IMG/VR virus record: IMGVR_UViG_3300042311_000577
Coordinates: 1-64,000 of that record
DNA from: a virus
Reading direction: 5' to 3' (one strand)
Length of the DNA stretch: 64,000 nucleotides
Below are positions 29,418 to 40,000 of the stretch, in pieces. Position 1 is the first letter of the stretch, and the number at the start of each line of letters is the position of its first letter. The notes beneath the pieces were generated by a model. That model was not told where the DNA came from and did not search any database. It saw only the letters and a program-made list of their open reading frames with translations. The translations under genes were made by a program, and so were the position numbers.

Positions 29418-31312
29418 GAACACATTGGGTAATGGACTATGAAACTCTTAGTAATTGTTTCATAGGAGTATTTGAAGACATAAAATCTGAAGAACAGAGA
29501 ATATTTGTCTGTCACAAATCAAGAAATGATATAGAAGACTTGGTCTTATTTCTAAAGAGTAATTCACTTAACAATGAATGGCATGTTAGTTTTAATGGTC
29601 TGAGCTTTGACAGTCAGATTACTGAACATATCATCCGGAATAGTGAAACACTGATGATGCATGACGGGGAGACTGTTGCAAAGTTTTTATATAATAGAGC
29701 ACAAGAAACTATTAATAGACAAAGTAATGGAGAATTTGCAGAGTTTTCTGCCCGGGATATGCATATAAACCAGGTAGATGTATTCAAGCTTAACCATTGG
29801 GATAATCCAGCTAAGAGAAGTTCATTAAAGTGGATTCAGTATACTATGGACTGGAAGAACATAATTGATATGCCCATCCATCACTCTACTGAGATAACTC
29901 AAGAACAGATTCCAGATATTATTAAATATTGTATTAATGATGTCAAGTCTACTAAAGCAATTATGTTTCTTAGTAAAGAACAGATTGAACTTAGAAGAAA
30001 ATTGACTGAAGAATATAGTATTAATTTATTCTCAGCTTCTGAGCCAAGAATTGCAAAAGAATTATTTCTACATTTCTTGAGTAAAAAGTCGGGAATTAAA
30101 AAATATGATTTGAGAAATATGAGAACTCATAGAAATCAGATCATATTTAAGGATATCATTCTTCCTTATATTAGTTTTGAGACAGCTACATTTCAAAGAC
30201 TTTTAGCAAAATTTCAAGAAGTAGTTCTCTATCCTGGAGAAACTAAAGGTAGTTTTAAGTATTCTGTACAATACAAAGGAGTAAAGACTGATTACGGTCT
30301 TGGTGGTATGCATGGTGCTAGAGCTAGTAAAGTATACAACTCTAATGCTGATATGGTTATCATGACTTCAGATGTTGTTAGTTATTATCCTAATCTAGCT
30401 ATTAGAAATGGTTGGGCTCCGGCACATTTACCTAAAGTAGAATTCTGTGAACAGTATGAATGGTTCTTTGATGAAAGAAGAATAATACCTAAGAGTGATC
30501 CAAGAAACTATGTCTATAAGATTATTCTAAACTCAACCTATGGGTTAAGTAATGATGAGAATAGTTTCCTATATGACCCGCAGTTTACAATGAGTATTAC
30601 TATTAATGGTCAGCTAAGTTTGACTATGTTGTATGAGATGATTTGTGAAGGTATACCAGGTGCAATACCATTAATGCAAAACACAGATGGTCTTGAGACT
30701 ATGATTCCTAGAGAATATGTAGACAAATACATGGAGATTTGTAAAATATGGGAGAAGATGACTAGTCTTGAGTTGGAACACAACACTTATTCTAAACTTG
30801 TACTAGGTGATGTAAATAATTATATTGCTGTGGACGAGAAAGGTAAGTCTAAATGTAAAGGTAGATTTGAATATGATAATCTAGCTCTTCATAAAAACAA
30901 AAGTTTCTTGATTATTCCTAAAGCAGTACATGCATACTTTGTAGAGGGAAAAGATCCGGAAGAGTTTATTAAATCTCACACAAATATATTTGATTTTTGT
31001 GGTGGTGTTAAGATTAAAGGTGATTGGAGATTTGAAGAACGCTTATTGGAAGATGGAGTATATAAAGAAAAACCTTTACAGCATACTATTAGATACTATG
31101 TATCCAAGACAGGTAGTAAAATTATGAAGAGGAATAATTCAGATGGTAGAGATATACAAGTAGAAGCCGGTAAGTGGCTCCAGACATTGTATATTGACCA
31201 TGAAGAAAAGCCAATTTCTGATTATAATATTAATTATGATTACTATGTAAATAAAGTAAGGAAAGAGATAGAATCTCTTGACCCTAGTACAAATCAATTA
31301 AGTTTATTTTAA
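29414..31312 (+). CDS. Family B DNA polymerase with 3'-5' exonuclease domain
   Basis: 632 residues. Exo I MDYETL (D8, E10), Exo II NGLSFD, Exo III YCINDVKST. Polymerase motifs in order: motif A SDVVSYYP, motif B KIILNSTYG, motif C QNTDG. In most PolB the last reads DTD; here the first Asp is Asn. Fingers and thumb regions appear complete, although the protein is shorter than cellular PolB (no N-terminal uracil-sensing domain). It replicates the phage genome, with the DnaB-type helicase, DnaG primase and SSB-like proteins nearby. Some crAss-like lineages carry PolB, others PolA. Confidence 0.93.
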   Translation: MRTHWVMDYETLSNCFIGVFEDIKSEEQRIFVCHKSRNDIEDLVLFLKSNSLNNEWHVSFNGLSFDSQITEHIIRNSETLMMHDGETVAKFLYNRAQETINRQSNGEFAEFSARDMHINQVDVFKLNHWDNPAKRSSLKWIQYTMDWKNIIDMPIHHSTEITQEQIPDIIKYCINDVKSTKAIMFLSKEQIELRRKLTEEYSINLFSASEPRIAKELFLHFLSKKSGIKKYDLRNMRTHRNQIIFKDIILPYISFETATFQRLLAKFQEVVLYPGETKGSFKYSVQYKGVKTDYGLGGMHGARASKVYNSNADMVIMTSDVVSYYPNLAIRNGWAPAHLPKVEFCEQYEWFFDERRIIPKSDPRNYVYKIILNSTYGLSNDENSFLYDPQFTMSITINGQLSLTMLYEMICEGIPGAIPLMQNTDGLETMIPREYVDKYMEICKIWEKMTSLELEHNTYSKLVLGDVNNYIAVDEKGKSKCKGRFEYDNLALHKNKSFLIIPKAVHAYFVEGKDPEEFIKSHTNIFDFCGGVKIKGDWRFEERLLEDGVYKEKPLQHTIRYYVSKTGSKIMKRNNSDGRDIQVEAGKWLQTLYIDHEEKPISDYNINYDYYVNKVRKEIESLDPSTNQLSLF

Positions 31313-31313
31313 T

Positions 31314-32624
31314 ATGCCAAAGAAAATACAGAACACAACAAAAGCAAACTTAATAAGTGTAGCACTACCAACACATGGTGCCACTTATACTGTGATCACT
31401 CACCAGTTTGTAATTGATTATGCTTATCAAGCCCTTGCTAATGCAGGGTTTGGTATTGTAGATGAGGAGTACAGATGTACTGCTGACGGACAAATTGCTC
31501 AGGGAATTTATAAGTTAAATTTTAATAATGACCCGGAGTTGTCTATGATGTTTGCCTGGACAAACAGTTATAATAAACAAGTAAAGTTTAAATGTGTAGT
31601 TGGTGCTTACATAAATCAAACAGGATCTGTAATGATTTCTGGAGAAGTTGGTTCATGGGTTAGAAAGCACACTGGTTCTGCAGATACTGAAACAAAAGAT
31701 ACAATTGATTCTTACATTGCAAATGCTCATATGTATTATACTCAATTGTGTTCTGACAAAGCTACTATGGAAACTGTTATGCTTAATAAAAGAAAACAGT
31801 CTCAGTTACTAGGAGTATTGTTTGCAGAGTATGAGATTCTTACTACTGAGCAAGCTAGTATGATTAGAGATCAGATGAAAAGACCACAACATGTATTTGC
31901 AAGTAGTGATAGTTTATGGGCATTCTATAACTATGTGACTAATGCATTGCAGTTATCTCATCCAAAAACTTGGATGGAAGACCAAAGAATTCTTCATTAT
32001 TTTATCTCTACTATCGGAAACTTTCAGCAGTGCAGTACACCTGCACAGGTAGTTCAACCTATTAACACTGTTAGTGCACCTGTAGAAGATCCATTAGTAT
32101 CTAATTATGGAGAACCTGAGAACCAAACAAATCTTCTTGTACAGATTGCTGAAGAAACAGGTGATGATTCTGTATTGCAAGCCCAATATCCTCTTACACC
32201 AAATGATGCATTTCAACCGGTGCAAGAAGAGGTAGAAAATGAAGAGGTTTTGCACCAGTCTGAAGAAGTAGTTGAAGATGTTGTTGAAGACATAGAAGTT
32301 CCATTTGATATTGATGAGGATGATGATGCTGTGTTAGATTCATTACTAGTTCCAATAGAAAAACCGGATACACATGAAGATGTTATGGAAATTAGTCCCG
32401 AAAATTCTGAGGACATTTTTCCCCAAGATGAAACTGTAGTTTATACAGATCCTATTGGTAATGTATTTCAGGCTCCTGTTGTAATTGATACAATTGAACT
32501 TAATGAAAATACTAAAATGGCAGTAGTTATTGAAGAAAATTCAAACAATTCATTTGATGATGATTTTGATTTGAATTTTGATGAAAATGAATCTGAAGAT
32601 AATAATATTTCAGATTTCTTTTGA
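31314..32624 (+). CDS. DUF932-like protein with acidic tail, possible SSB-type partner of PolB
   Basis: 436 residues. Residues about 1-245 form a beta-rich domain (YTVITHQFVIDYAYQAL, VKFKCVVGAYINQTG) that resembles DUF932-type phage proteins. The rest (about 255-436) is a low-complexity acidic region with Glu/Asp blocks and ends NISDFF. The acidic tail with terminal aromatic residues is like the C-terminus of SSB or T7 gp2.5, where it recruits polymerase. It lies 2 nt after the polymerase and is followed by a strong terminator. Function inferred from context. Confidence 0.6.
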   Translation: MPKKIQNTTKANLISVALPTHGATYTVITHQFVIDYAYQALANAGFGIVDEEYRCTADGQIAQGIYKLNFNNDPELSMMFAWTNSYNKQVKFKCVVGAYINQTGSVMISGEVGSWVRKHTGSADTETKDTIDSYIANAHMYYTQLCSDKATMETVMLNKRKQSQLLGVLFAEYEILTTEQASMIRDQMKRPQHVFASSDSLWAFYNYVTNALQLSHPKTWMEDQRILHYFISTIGNFQQCSTPAQVVQPINTVSAPVEDPLVSNYGEPENQTNLLVQIAEETGDDSVLQAQYPLTPNDAFQPVQEEVENEEVLHQSEEVVEDVVEDIEVPFDIDEDDDAVLDSLLVPIEKPDTHEDVMEISPENSEDIFPQDETVVYTDPIGNVFQAPVVIDTIELNENTKMAVVIEENSNNSFDDDFDLNFDENESEDNNISDFF

Positions 32625-32660
32625 TATCCTTAGCATAATAAGGATTATTGGTTAACAATT

Positions 32661-32695
32661 AAGGGGGTAGCTTTCAGCTATCCCCTTTTTTTTTT
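32661..32695 (+). terminator. Strong rho-independent terminator
   Basis: AAGGGGGTAGCT (32661-32672), loop TTC, AGCTATCCCCTT (32676-32687) with one G-T pair, then a run of T from 32686 to 32695. Confidence 0.93.
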
Positions 32696-32705
32696 AAATT
32701 TGAAT

Positions 32706-33113
32706 ATGGAAAAACAATTAAAAGCAGTGGCAGAGTTCCACAAAGCATTTGGTCAAAAAGATGGTAAATGGCCACAATTATTATCTAATGCAGAGTATGA
32801 TTTAAGACATACCCTAATGAAAGAAGAGAATGATGAATACCTTGAAGCATGTTATAATAAATCTTTAGTGGAGATTGCTGATGCTCTAGGTGATCAGTTG
32901 TATATTCTATGTGGTACTATTCTTAAACATGGTATGCAACATATTATAGAAGATGTATTCAATGAAATACAATCTAGTAATATGAGTAAGTTAGGTGATG
33001 ATGGTAAACCTCTACTTAGAGAAGATGGAAAGATTCTTAAAGGGCCCGGATATTACCGTCCAGACATTAGTAAGTTTATTAAAGTTGACACAGATGCATC
33101 CAGTGACATTTAG
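32706..33113 (+). CDS. MazG-like/HisE-like nucleotide pyrophosphatase
   Basis: 135 residues from ATG 32706 (a TTG two codons upstream is possible). All-alpha with MKEENDEYLEAC and the EIADALGDQLYIL helix; the EExxE...ExxD signature of the MazG/PRA-PH superfamily is visible. The last part, KGPGYYRPDI, is frequent in phage HisE-like proteins. These enzymes hydrolyse NTPs or dNTPs to monophosphates, or reduce (p)ppGpp signalling, in phage infection. It starts directly after a terminator. Confidence 0.78.
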   Translation: MEKQLKAVAEFHKAFGQKDGKWPQLLSNAEYDLRHTLMKEENDEYLEACYNKSLVEIADALGDQLYILCGTILKHGMQHIIEDVFNEIQSSNMSKLGDDGKPLLREDGKILKGPGYYRPDISKFIKVDTDASSDI

Positions 33114-33279
33114 AAAGAAAATGATTGAAGCTTACATGGCCGGGGCTGAAGCTATGGCAAGTGGAGATATTGATGAACCAAATAAAAAAGATGCCAGAGA
33201 CTGGTATGATAATGAGTATGGTGTATTAGACACTGATGAGGTTTGTGACTGCTGTGAAGATGAAGATGGAGACTCTTAA
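33094..33279 (+). CDS. Small Cys-rich acidic protein
   Basis: 61 residues from ATG 33094, overlapping the MazG-like gene by 20 nt (an upstream in-frame ATG at 32995 is inside that gene). The N-terminus is helical (KKMIEAYMAGAEAMASG); the C-terminal tail has three Cys and many Asp/Glu (EVCDCCEDEDGD), a metal- or nucleic-acid-mimic-like tail. Confidence 0.55.
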   Translation: MHPVTFRKKMIEAYMAGAEAMASGDIDEPNKKDARDWYDNEYGVLDTDEVCDCCEDEDGDS

Positions 33280-33517
33280 GTGCTTTCAATGTGGTGTAGA
33301 TAAACCACTAGAAAAATATAAAGATAACACTAGAAAATATCAGATAAAAAACTACAAGGGTAAATGCATGGTTTGTAAAGCATGCTCTTTTCACAATGCA
33401 CTAGATAAACTATCTGCAGTAAGATTTGATTTTGAAGAGAATAAGTTTAAGGTAATAAACTTTAATAACAAGTATGAAGTCTTAGACTTCTTTGACAATG
33501 AAGGAGGTGAATTATGA
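33266..33517 (+). CDS. Small zinc-ribbon-like protein
   Basis: 83 residues from ATG 33266 (ATG 33260 or 33236 also in frame). Starts METLKCFQCGVDKPL and later has CMVCKAC, giving a C-x2-C ... C-x2-C-x2-C arrangement. The second half is strand-rich. No role known; translational overlap with both neighbours. Confidence 0.6.
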   Translation: METLKCFQCGVDKPLEKYKDNTRKYQIKNYKGKCMVCKACSFHNALDKLSAVRFDFEENKFKVINFNNKYEVLDFFDNEGGEL

Positions 33518-33855
33518 TGTGGTATGTACTTGAAAATCAACATTGGAAAGATTCATTTGCAGAACAAGTAATAAAAAGAGGTTGGGGAAATGGGTATGTT
33601 GCAGTACCACCTAGCCATTGTCTATATGGAAAGGGTGAAAATTCTTATAGCATCAGTAGCAAAATAAAGGTTCATGGTGGATTAACTTATTCTCAACATG
33701 GAGATGGAGACTATGCACCAAAAGACTGGTGGGTATTTGGATTTGATACTTCTCATTTTGGAGACAACTTACAAAGATGGTCAAAAGAAGATGTAGAAGA
33801 AGAAACAAAGGAACTGTTTATACAGTTGTTAGAAGTAGAATGGGGAGAGCTATAA
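33514..33855 (+). CDS. Conserved hypothetical phage protein
   Basis: 113 residues. HGGLTYS, WWVFGFDTSHFGDN and EEETKELFIQLLE are a pattern I recall from phage and plasmid proteins of unknown function. The stop lies in the loop region of the terminator at 33842, so the last plus-strand transcript ends here, opposite the late minus-strand genes. Confidence 0.72.
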   Translation: MMWYVLENQHWKDSFAEQVIKRGWGNGYVAVPPSHCLYGKGENSYSISSKIKVHGGLTYSQHGDGDYAPKDWWVFGFDTSHFGDNLQRWSKEDVEEETKELFIQLLEVEWGEL

Positions 33856-33874
33856 TGGCTCTCCCCTTTTTTTT
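33842..33874 (+). terminator. Rho-independent terminator at the convergence of the two strands
   Basis: GGGGAGAGC (33842-33850), loop TATAATG containing the TAA stop (33853-33855), GCTCTCCCC (33858-33866), then eight T (33867-33874). The minus-strand side lacks a long T-run, so it should stop plus transcripts mainly. Confidence 0.93.
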
Positions 33875-34012
33875 CTATCTCCCTTGTGCTCTGTAACCTT
33901 TTTTGTAATTCCTTGACTTCTTAGATTTAGAAGTTTTGGTTTTAGCATGTATACCAGGTCTAGAAACCTTTGGTTTAATGTATGCTTTTACTGTTGTTGT
34001 TGCCTTTGCCAT
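33875..34012 (-). CDS. Small basic protein, likely last late gene
   Basis: 45 residues, start MAKATTTVKAYIKPKV and then Lys/Ser-rich SKSKKSRNYKKGYRAQG. Very basic and probably flexible; I recall similar short proteins (with HAKTKxSKSK) in crAss-like genomes. It is between the 2,020-residue virion protein and the terminator region and may bind DNA in the virion or RNA. ATG complement at 34010-34012, stop complement at 33875-33877. Confidence 0.75.
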   Translation of the reverse strand: MAKATTTVKAYIKPKVSRPGIHAKTKTSKSKKSRNYKKGYRAQGR

Positions 34013-34020
34013 ATTATTTA

Positions 34021-37000
34021 TTATTTGATTTTACCTGCATTTTCTAGACCTTCTATAGCTTTATCTACCTGACCACTAGACCCTGTAACACCAACTGTTT
34101 TAAGTAAATGTCCTATAACTTTTGGTCTACCTTTTTGCTCCCACCAGTACTCACCTTCTTTTCTACTATAGAATGCTTTTTCACTTCCTACAAGTAATCT
34201 ACCAAGATCTTGATAGATTTTTGCATATAGGCTTATTGTATTTCCAAATGCTGAAGTAGTTGTACTTGCCATTTTGATATAATCATCACCACCAAGATTT
34301 ACTCCAGCAAGTGACGGTAATGGTACAAATGCTGAGGTTTCCATTTGAGTACCCAAAAGTAAAAGTAGTGTATGATTTTGTATAAAACCAAAAGTTTTAA
34401 AGTCATCTGTACCTAAAGCTCCTGATCTCTCTCTCATTTTTTCAAACCTATCTTTATCATCAGGATCATAACCAAATACCATTGATGCTAACAAAGCAAA
34501 AGTTATAATTGCTAATGATTCACTTAATGCTCTTATCATATCAGCTTTTTGCTGCTCATCCATATAGGCCCAGTATTTACCTTTACTAGTAACTAATTCT
34601 TTCATGCCGAGATATGCATTAAGATAAAAACCTATAGTAGGTTTACCGGTCATCCAATCATATCTTTTTTGAAATTTAGGTTTCCAAAACTTACCATTTT
34701 CAATTTCAACTCTAGCTCCCCATCTGTTAGTAAGCATAGGAATAAACCATTTTCTCATGAAAGTAAACATTCTAAATGGTAGATATAAGTTACCTTCTGC
34801 TTGAGCAAAGTCATCATAAGCACCATATAATCTATGAGAGACACCTTGAAATTTATTTCTAAATTGTTTGAATTTTTCTGATTTAGCAATTATAATTTCT
34901 TGACCTGCTTCAAATTCTATAGCATTAACTACTTTATTTCTAGTTTTTAATTCTTCAACAGTGACACCATAAGTCTTTGCTATATCTTCTAAAGTTTCAC
35001 CTTGGATGTAGGTATGATAGATTGTTTTATTACTCCATGCCGGATCTACACCCGGTAATAACTCAGCTATTCCAGTATCCTTATTAAGTTGCCAAGCATC
35101 TTTATAATTAATTGTAATTGTTTTACCATTAGAAAGTTTTTGCTCTACTTTTTGACCATTAAGAAAGCCTCCGAAAAGTTGTAGTGTTGCCTCCATTTCT
35201 AAGTTCTTTCTAACACTCATCATCCACTCACCATTCATCATGTCTTTTACAAAGTTTCTAGAAACAGATCTACCAAAATCATCTTTGAATTTAAATGCTG
35301 AGTCAAACATTTCAATCAATTGTGATGATAATGCAGGAACACCTTTAGTGTAAATACTATTAGCAGACCATTCAAGCATACTTTGTGCAGCCCATATTCT
35401 AGCTTTAGCTAAATCTTTTACTGATACATTTTCTCCACCGGCAGCTTCAATCATGTTCTGTACTATCTGTCCATATCTGTTTTTTAAGTCAGAAGGAATA
35501 TTTATAGCAAGAGATGCTCTTGATGATATCTTTTGTATTAGACCAACAAATTTATCTAGATAGACAGAACTACCTTGACCACTATACTGTACACCATGAT
35601 ATTCTCTATCTATTAAAGATCTAATCTGACCAGCTCTATTATTAGCGGCTCCTTTTAATACACTTTGTACAAGCTTACCATTTATTTTCTTAATGTTCTT
35701 ACTATATGTATTAGGGTTCTTAGGTGCATTCTTAGGATCTTCCAATGTTTCTAGTATAGAGTTAACTAGAGGTAAAGATTGTAATAACTGACTTTGATTC
35801 TCTAATGAAAGCAAATACTTAAACATACCTCTAATAATATCAGGATCTGTATTATTAATTTCCATATTATAAGTACCAGTTACTGGGATATATGATATCT
35901 CCTCAGCATTTAAATCAGTATTTACTAATCTGTATTCTTCAAGATTATTATCTCTCTGATAGTTATGTTCATTTTCTACCTCATCTACAGATTCTGCAAA
36001 AGTATCTTTTAAATATTGAACAAATCCCGCTCCTATTTGAGATACTCTTTCTTTTGAATTACCACCTCTTATTCTTGATAAAGTGTCTCTGAGAACATAT
36101 CTAGGAACATCAAGATATAATTTAGAATTATTAGACTTATCTTCTTGAAATGATAAATGTGCTTCTTTAAGAAATTCTAATAATTTAAATCTAGGATCAT
36201 TAGGTTGATTCATTAATCTCAAGTAGTCTTGATTCATGAATTTACCACTTTTAGCAGAATTTTTTGTTCCCGGTTCATACATTCTTGGTAAAAACTGACC
36301 CTTATTATCAATATGAGTTCCTACTTCCAGTACTACTTCTTCTGTTGATGGATTATAACCAGTTCTATACTTATCTTTTATTCTATATATAGAATGCCTT
36401 GCATTAGGAACACCATTAAAAGTTTCTGTTTTACCAGTCATTTCATTATAGAGTTCTACTGTTTTGTAATACTCCGGATTTTTAGGAACAGAAATTGAAT
36501 TTACCATAGATCTTTCCCATTTGATTTCCATCTTACGGGTCTTTCTATTTTTTACCTTTCTATATACATGATTATTTTTAAACCATTCAGAAATTTTTGC
36601 ATCTTCAGCTAATAGGTTCTTCATTTCAGAACTATTAATAAAATCTGTAACAGTATCTGCTGTAACCGGTGCAACATCCAATCTTTGTAAATGCTCATTA
36701 AGAGAATCCACATAGTATTCAGTTGGTATCTTTTGTGTTAATGAAGATAACTCTGCGTATATAGCTTGAATACTACTTATTTCACCTATTGATAATCCTG
36801 ACTTGGCCTGTTTTTCTAGAAGATCTACATATCTTGATTTCTGATCTTTAGTTAATCTAGTTGGATCTTTTTTAATAGCGGCCATATAGATGTTTAACTC
36901 TTCAGTTTCCTCGGTAGAGAGGCCGGTTCTGGTATCAAATTTAGCTTTATAATCAATTATTTTTTGATTAAGCTCTTTGATTGTTTTTATTTTGTCTTCT

Positions 37001-40000
37001 CCTAAGTTTTCAGGAATAGGTTGACCTTGTTCATCTTTGTATGCATACATTAAATTAAATATATCATTATATGCATTAGCCATATCAAACTCTTCACCAA
37101 TTACATTAGTTATTTTTCCTTGTAACTCTTTTAGCTGTTTAATAAGATTTGTTCTGGATTCATAAAACTTCTCATCATAAGCTGTTTTAATATTTTGTTT
37201 AACCCAATCTTTTTTAGCCTGTTCTAATTCATCTCCAGTAACATTATTAGCATCTTGTAAAGATAGAAACTCATTAAATGATGTTTGTAGGGACCCTGTT
37301 CTTGGTAAAAATTCATAGAAATCTTTAGTAGAATCTCTATATTCTAGTAAAATATTGGTAATGCTAAGATCATAGATACCATTTTCTGGATCATCAACTT
37401 TTGAAGAACCATCTGCATATTTTAATGAGTATAGATTTTTATAATCTTCCCACAAAGCTTGAAGAGTTGAGTATTTCTGATATCTTTCTAACTCATCTGT
37501 AAGTTCATTTACTTCATTATTATAAGCATCAAGAGCCATTTTTCTAGCAAGCCAAGCCATTTTACCTACCTCACCGTATTTATCAAAAACATTATCCTTT
37601 TCATATACCTCAGGTACATAATCATTATGCATGTAATCTTTTTGAAACTGTCTATACTCATCAACTGCTTTCCGTATATCATCTTTATTTTCAGAAGACC
37701 ATGCTTTCTCCAGATTATATTCTAATAAAGATTGCTCATATCTCCAACCATTACCAAATTTATCTAAGAAAGAATTCACTTTTCTTTCTTTAGCTTCTTT
37801 TGTTTTAGGATCTATATATAATACACTATCTTCAAAAGTCATCATTTTTAATAACTTTCTAGGATCTAGAGTACTATAACCTACACTTTCTAATAAAGGA
37901 ACAAGCTTCCTTCTGAACATGTATGATTTTTCTAGGGCCCTGTTATTAGCTTCTGTTCTTTGGTTATTAATGAATATAGCTAATCCACCTACTATAGGAT
38001 CATTACTAGAAGTATATGACTCAAAGAATCTATTAAACCAACTAACATCTTTTAGTTTTCCAGAAAGACCATCCGTAATCACATCTTGATTAAGTAGAAA
38101 GTTATTATACTCATCAATAAATTTCTTAACATATTTTGCTTCAATCCCCTTTTTTTGAAGATTGTTATATACTTCATTAGCTACTTTAGGATCTAGCATT
38201 TTTTGAGAAATTGCCTTATCATATAAGTCTTTAACTTCAGTATCTGAAAGTTTATTAGTTAAAGCATTTTTAAGATTTTTACCCAGTTCTTCAGCTAAGA
38301 AATCATTCATATAACCAGTTACCTCTACATAGAAATTAACTGCATTTTCTTTATATATATCTCGTATTTTTTTATCAGCTCTTAATAAATTATTTTTTAC
38401 ATCATTAACAAAAGTTACTAGATCATTTTCTTTATCTATATCAAAGTCTTCTTCACTTCGGAGTAGTTCATCAAAGGATTCAAAGGTATCATTCCATGAC
38501 CGGATGCTATTTCTATATAGAAATAAAAGTGCTATTGCATCTCTAGAGTCATAACTATTTGTCTTTTGCAAAGTATCTAAATCCTTATACATGTTTTTAG
38601 ATATGTTATTAATAACAGATAAAGTATTAATAAAACTTCTAGACTTATTAGTTAAGTCAGTAATTCTTCTTTCCTCAGCATCAATAACATTATCCAATAC
38701 CTCATCAACAGACATGTTTTTAGTATTGGTTACTGTTTGATAATCACTTAAGCTTCTTAAAACTCTTGGTAATAATTCATTAGACCCTTTTTGAAATAAT
38801 GCTTCTTTAAGCATTTTTTGATACATTGGTGATCTTGTTCTAAAGTTTCTAGCTTTTTCATTTATTAATCTACTTGCAGCAAAAACATTATTTAAAGATT
38901 CCTGTATTTTATCTCCTTGTACATCTTTAGTAAGTTGAACAGCCATTTGTTTATAGTCCCTGAGAAAACCTAGTAAGTCATCATTGGTTATTTTCCCATT
39001 TTCAAACTCAAAAGTTTCATCCAAAAACATATCAGCCAATTCATCAATAGTAGTATCTACATCTAGTTTGCTTAGTTTTTTTCCGCCAAATATTTTTTTA
39101 AGTATATCCTTTAAAGCCAATAATAATTTATTCATAAATGATTTAAAATCACTTGTTTCAAAATCATCAGTGACTTTAGTTACTGCTTTTGCTTGTAATG
39201 CATAAACAAGAGCTTCCTCTTTAAATAAATAATCACCTTCTGACAACTCAGGATATTCATTTATCAAATGATTTTTTATTATTTTCCCTTCTTCAGTAGT
39301 CATTAATAATGAATAAAGATTTTCAAATAAGTCTTTATTTTCATTATAAAGTGCTCTCAAAAATGGATGAGCAAACTCATGGAGTACAGTATCAAAATTG
39401 ACATTATCTCCAACAACATAAACAGTTTTTCCAAAATAAAACGCAGGTTCACCTCTATATTGTTTTTTTCTTATACTTAGTATTTTTGTAGCTTCATCAG
39501 CTGTAATATTTATAAAACCTACATTTAATTTTTCTGACATTTTTTTAGCAAGACCTATAGCAGCTTCTTTTGCTCTTGCATTTCTTATAGTAGCTTCATC
39601 AATATTTTTTTCTATTCTGCTACTATAATCCATCATTGGCTTTGTTGCACTATCTTGATTGATTGGTGATACATATCCAGATTGTCTCATAAACATAGGA
39701 TCCAAACTTTCATCTTCAGGAAATACTGAATCAGGTTCATTTAGAATATCATAGTCTTGTAATTCCTCCTTTATATCAGCCCGCATTCTTTCATCATCCA
39801 GTACTTCAAATAAAGCATCATTAGGTTGTATATATAATTTTGAAGCTACATCATCTCTCCAATATCTAGAAGAATAAGGATATGAAGTTTCAATTTCATA
39901 TGGTGTATCAAAAAAATAATCACCGGCTCCAAGTTTAATATTTGGATATGTCAATTCTATAAATCTTGTAAATTCTTTATTGAATTTATCAAACTCAGCT

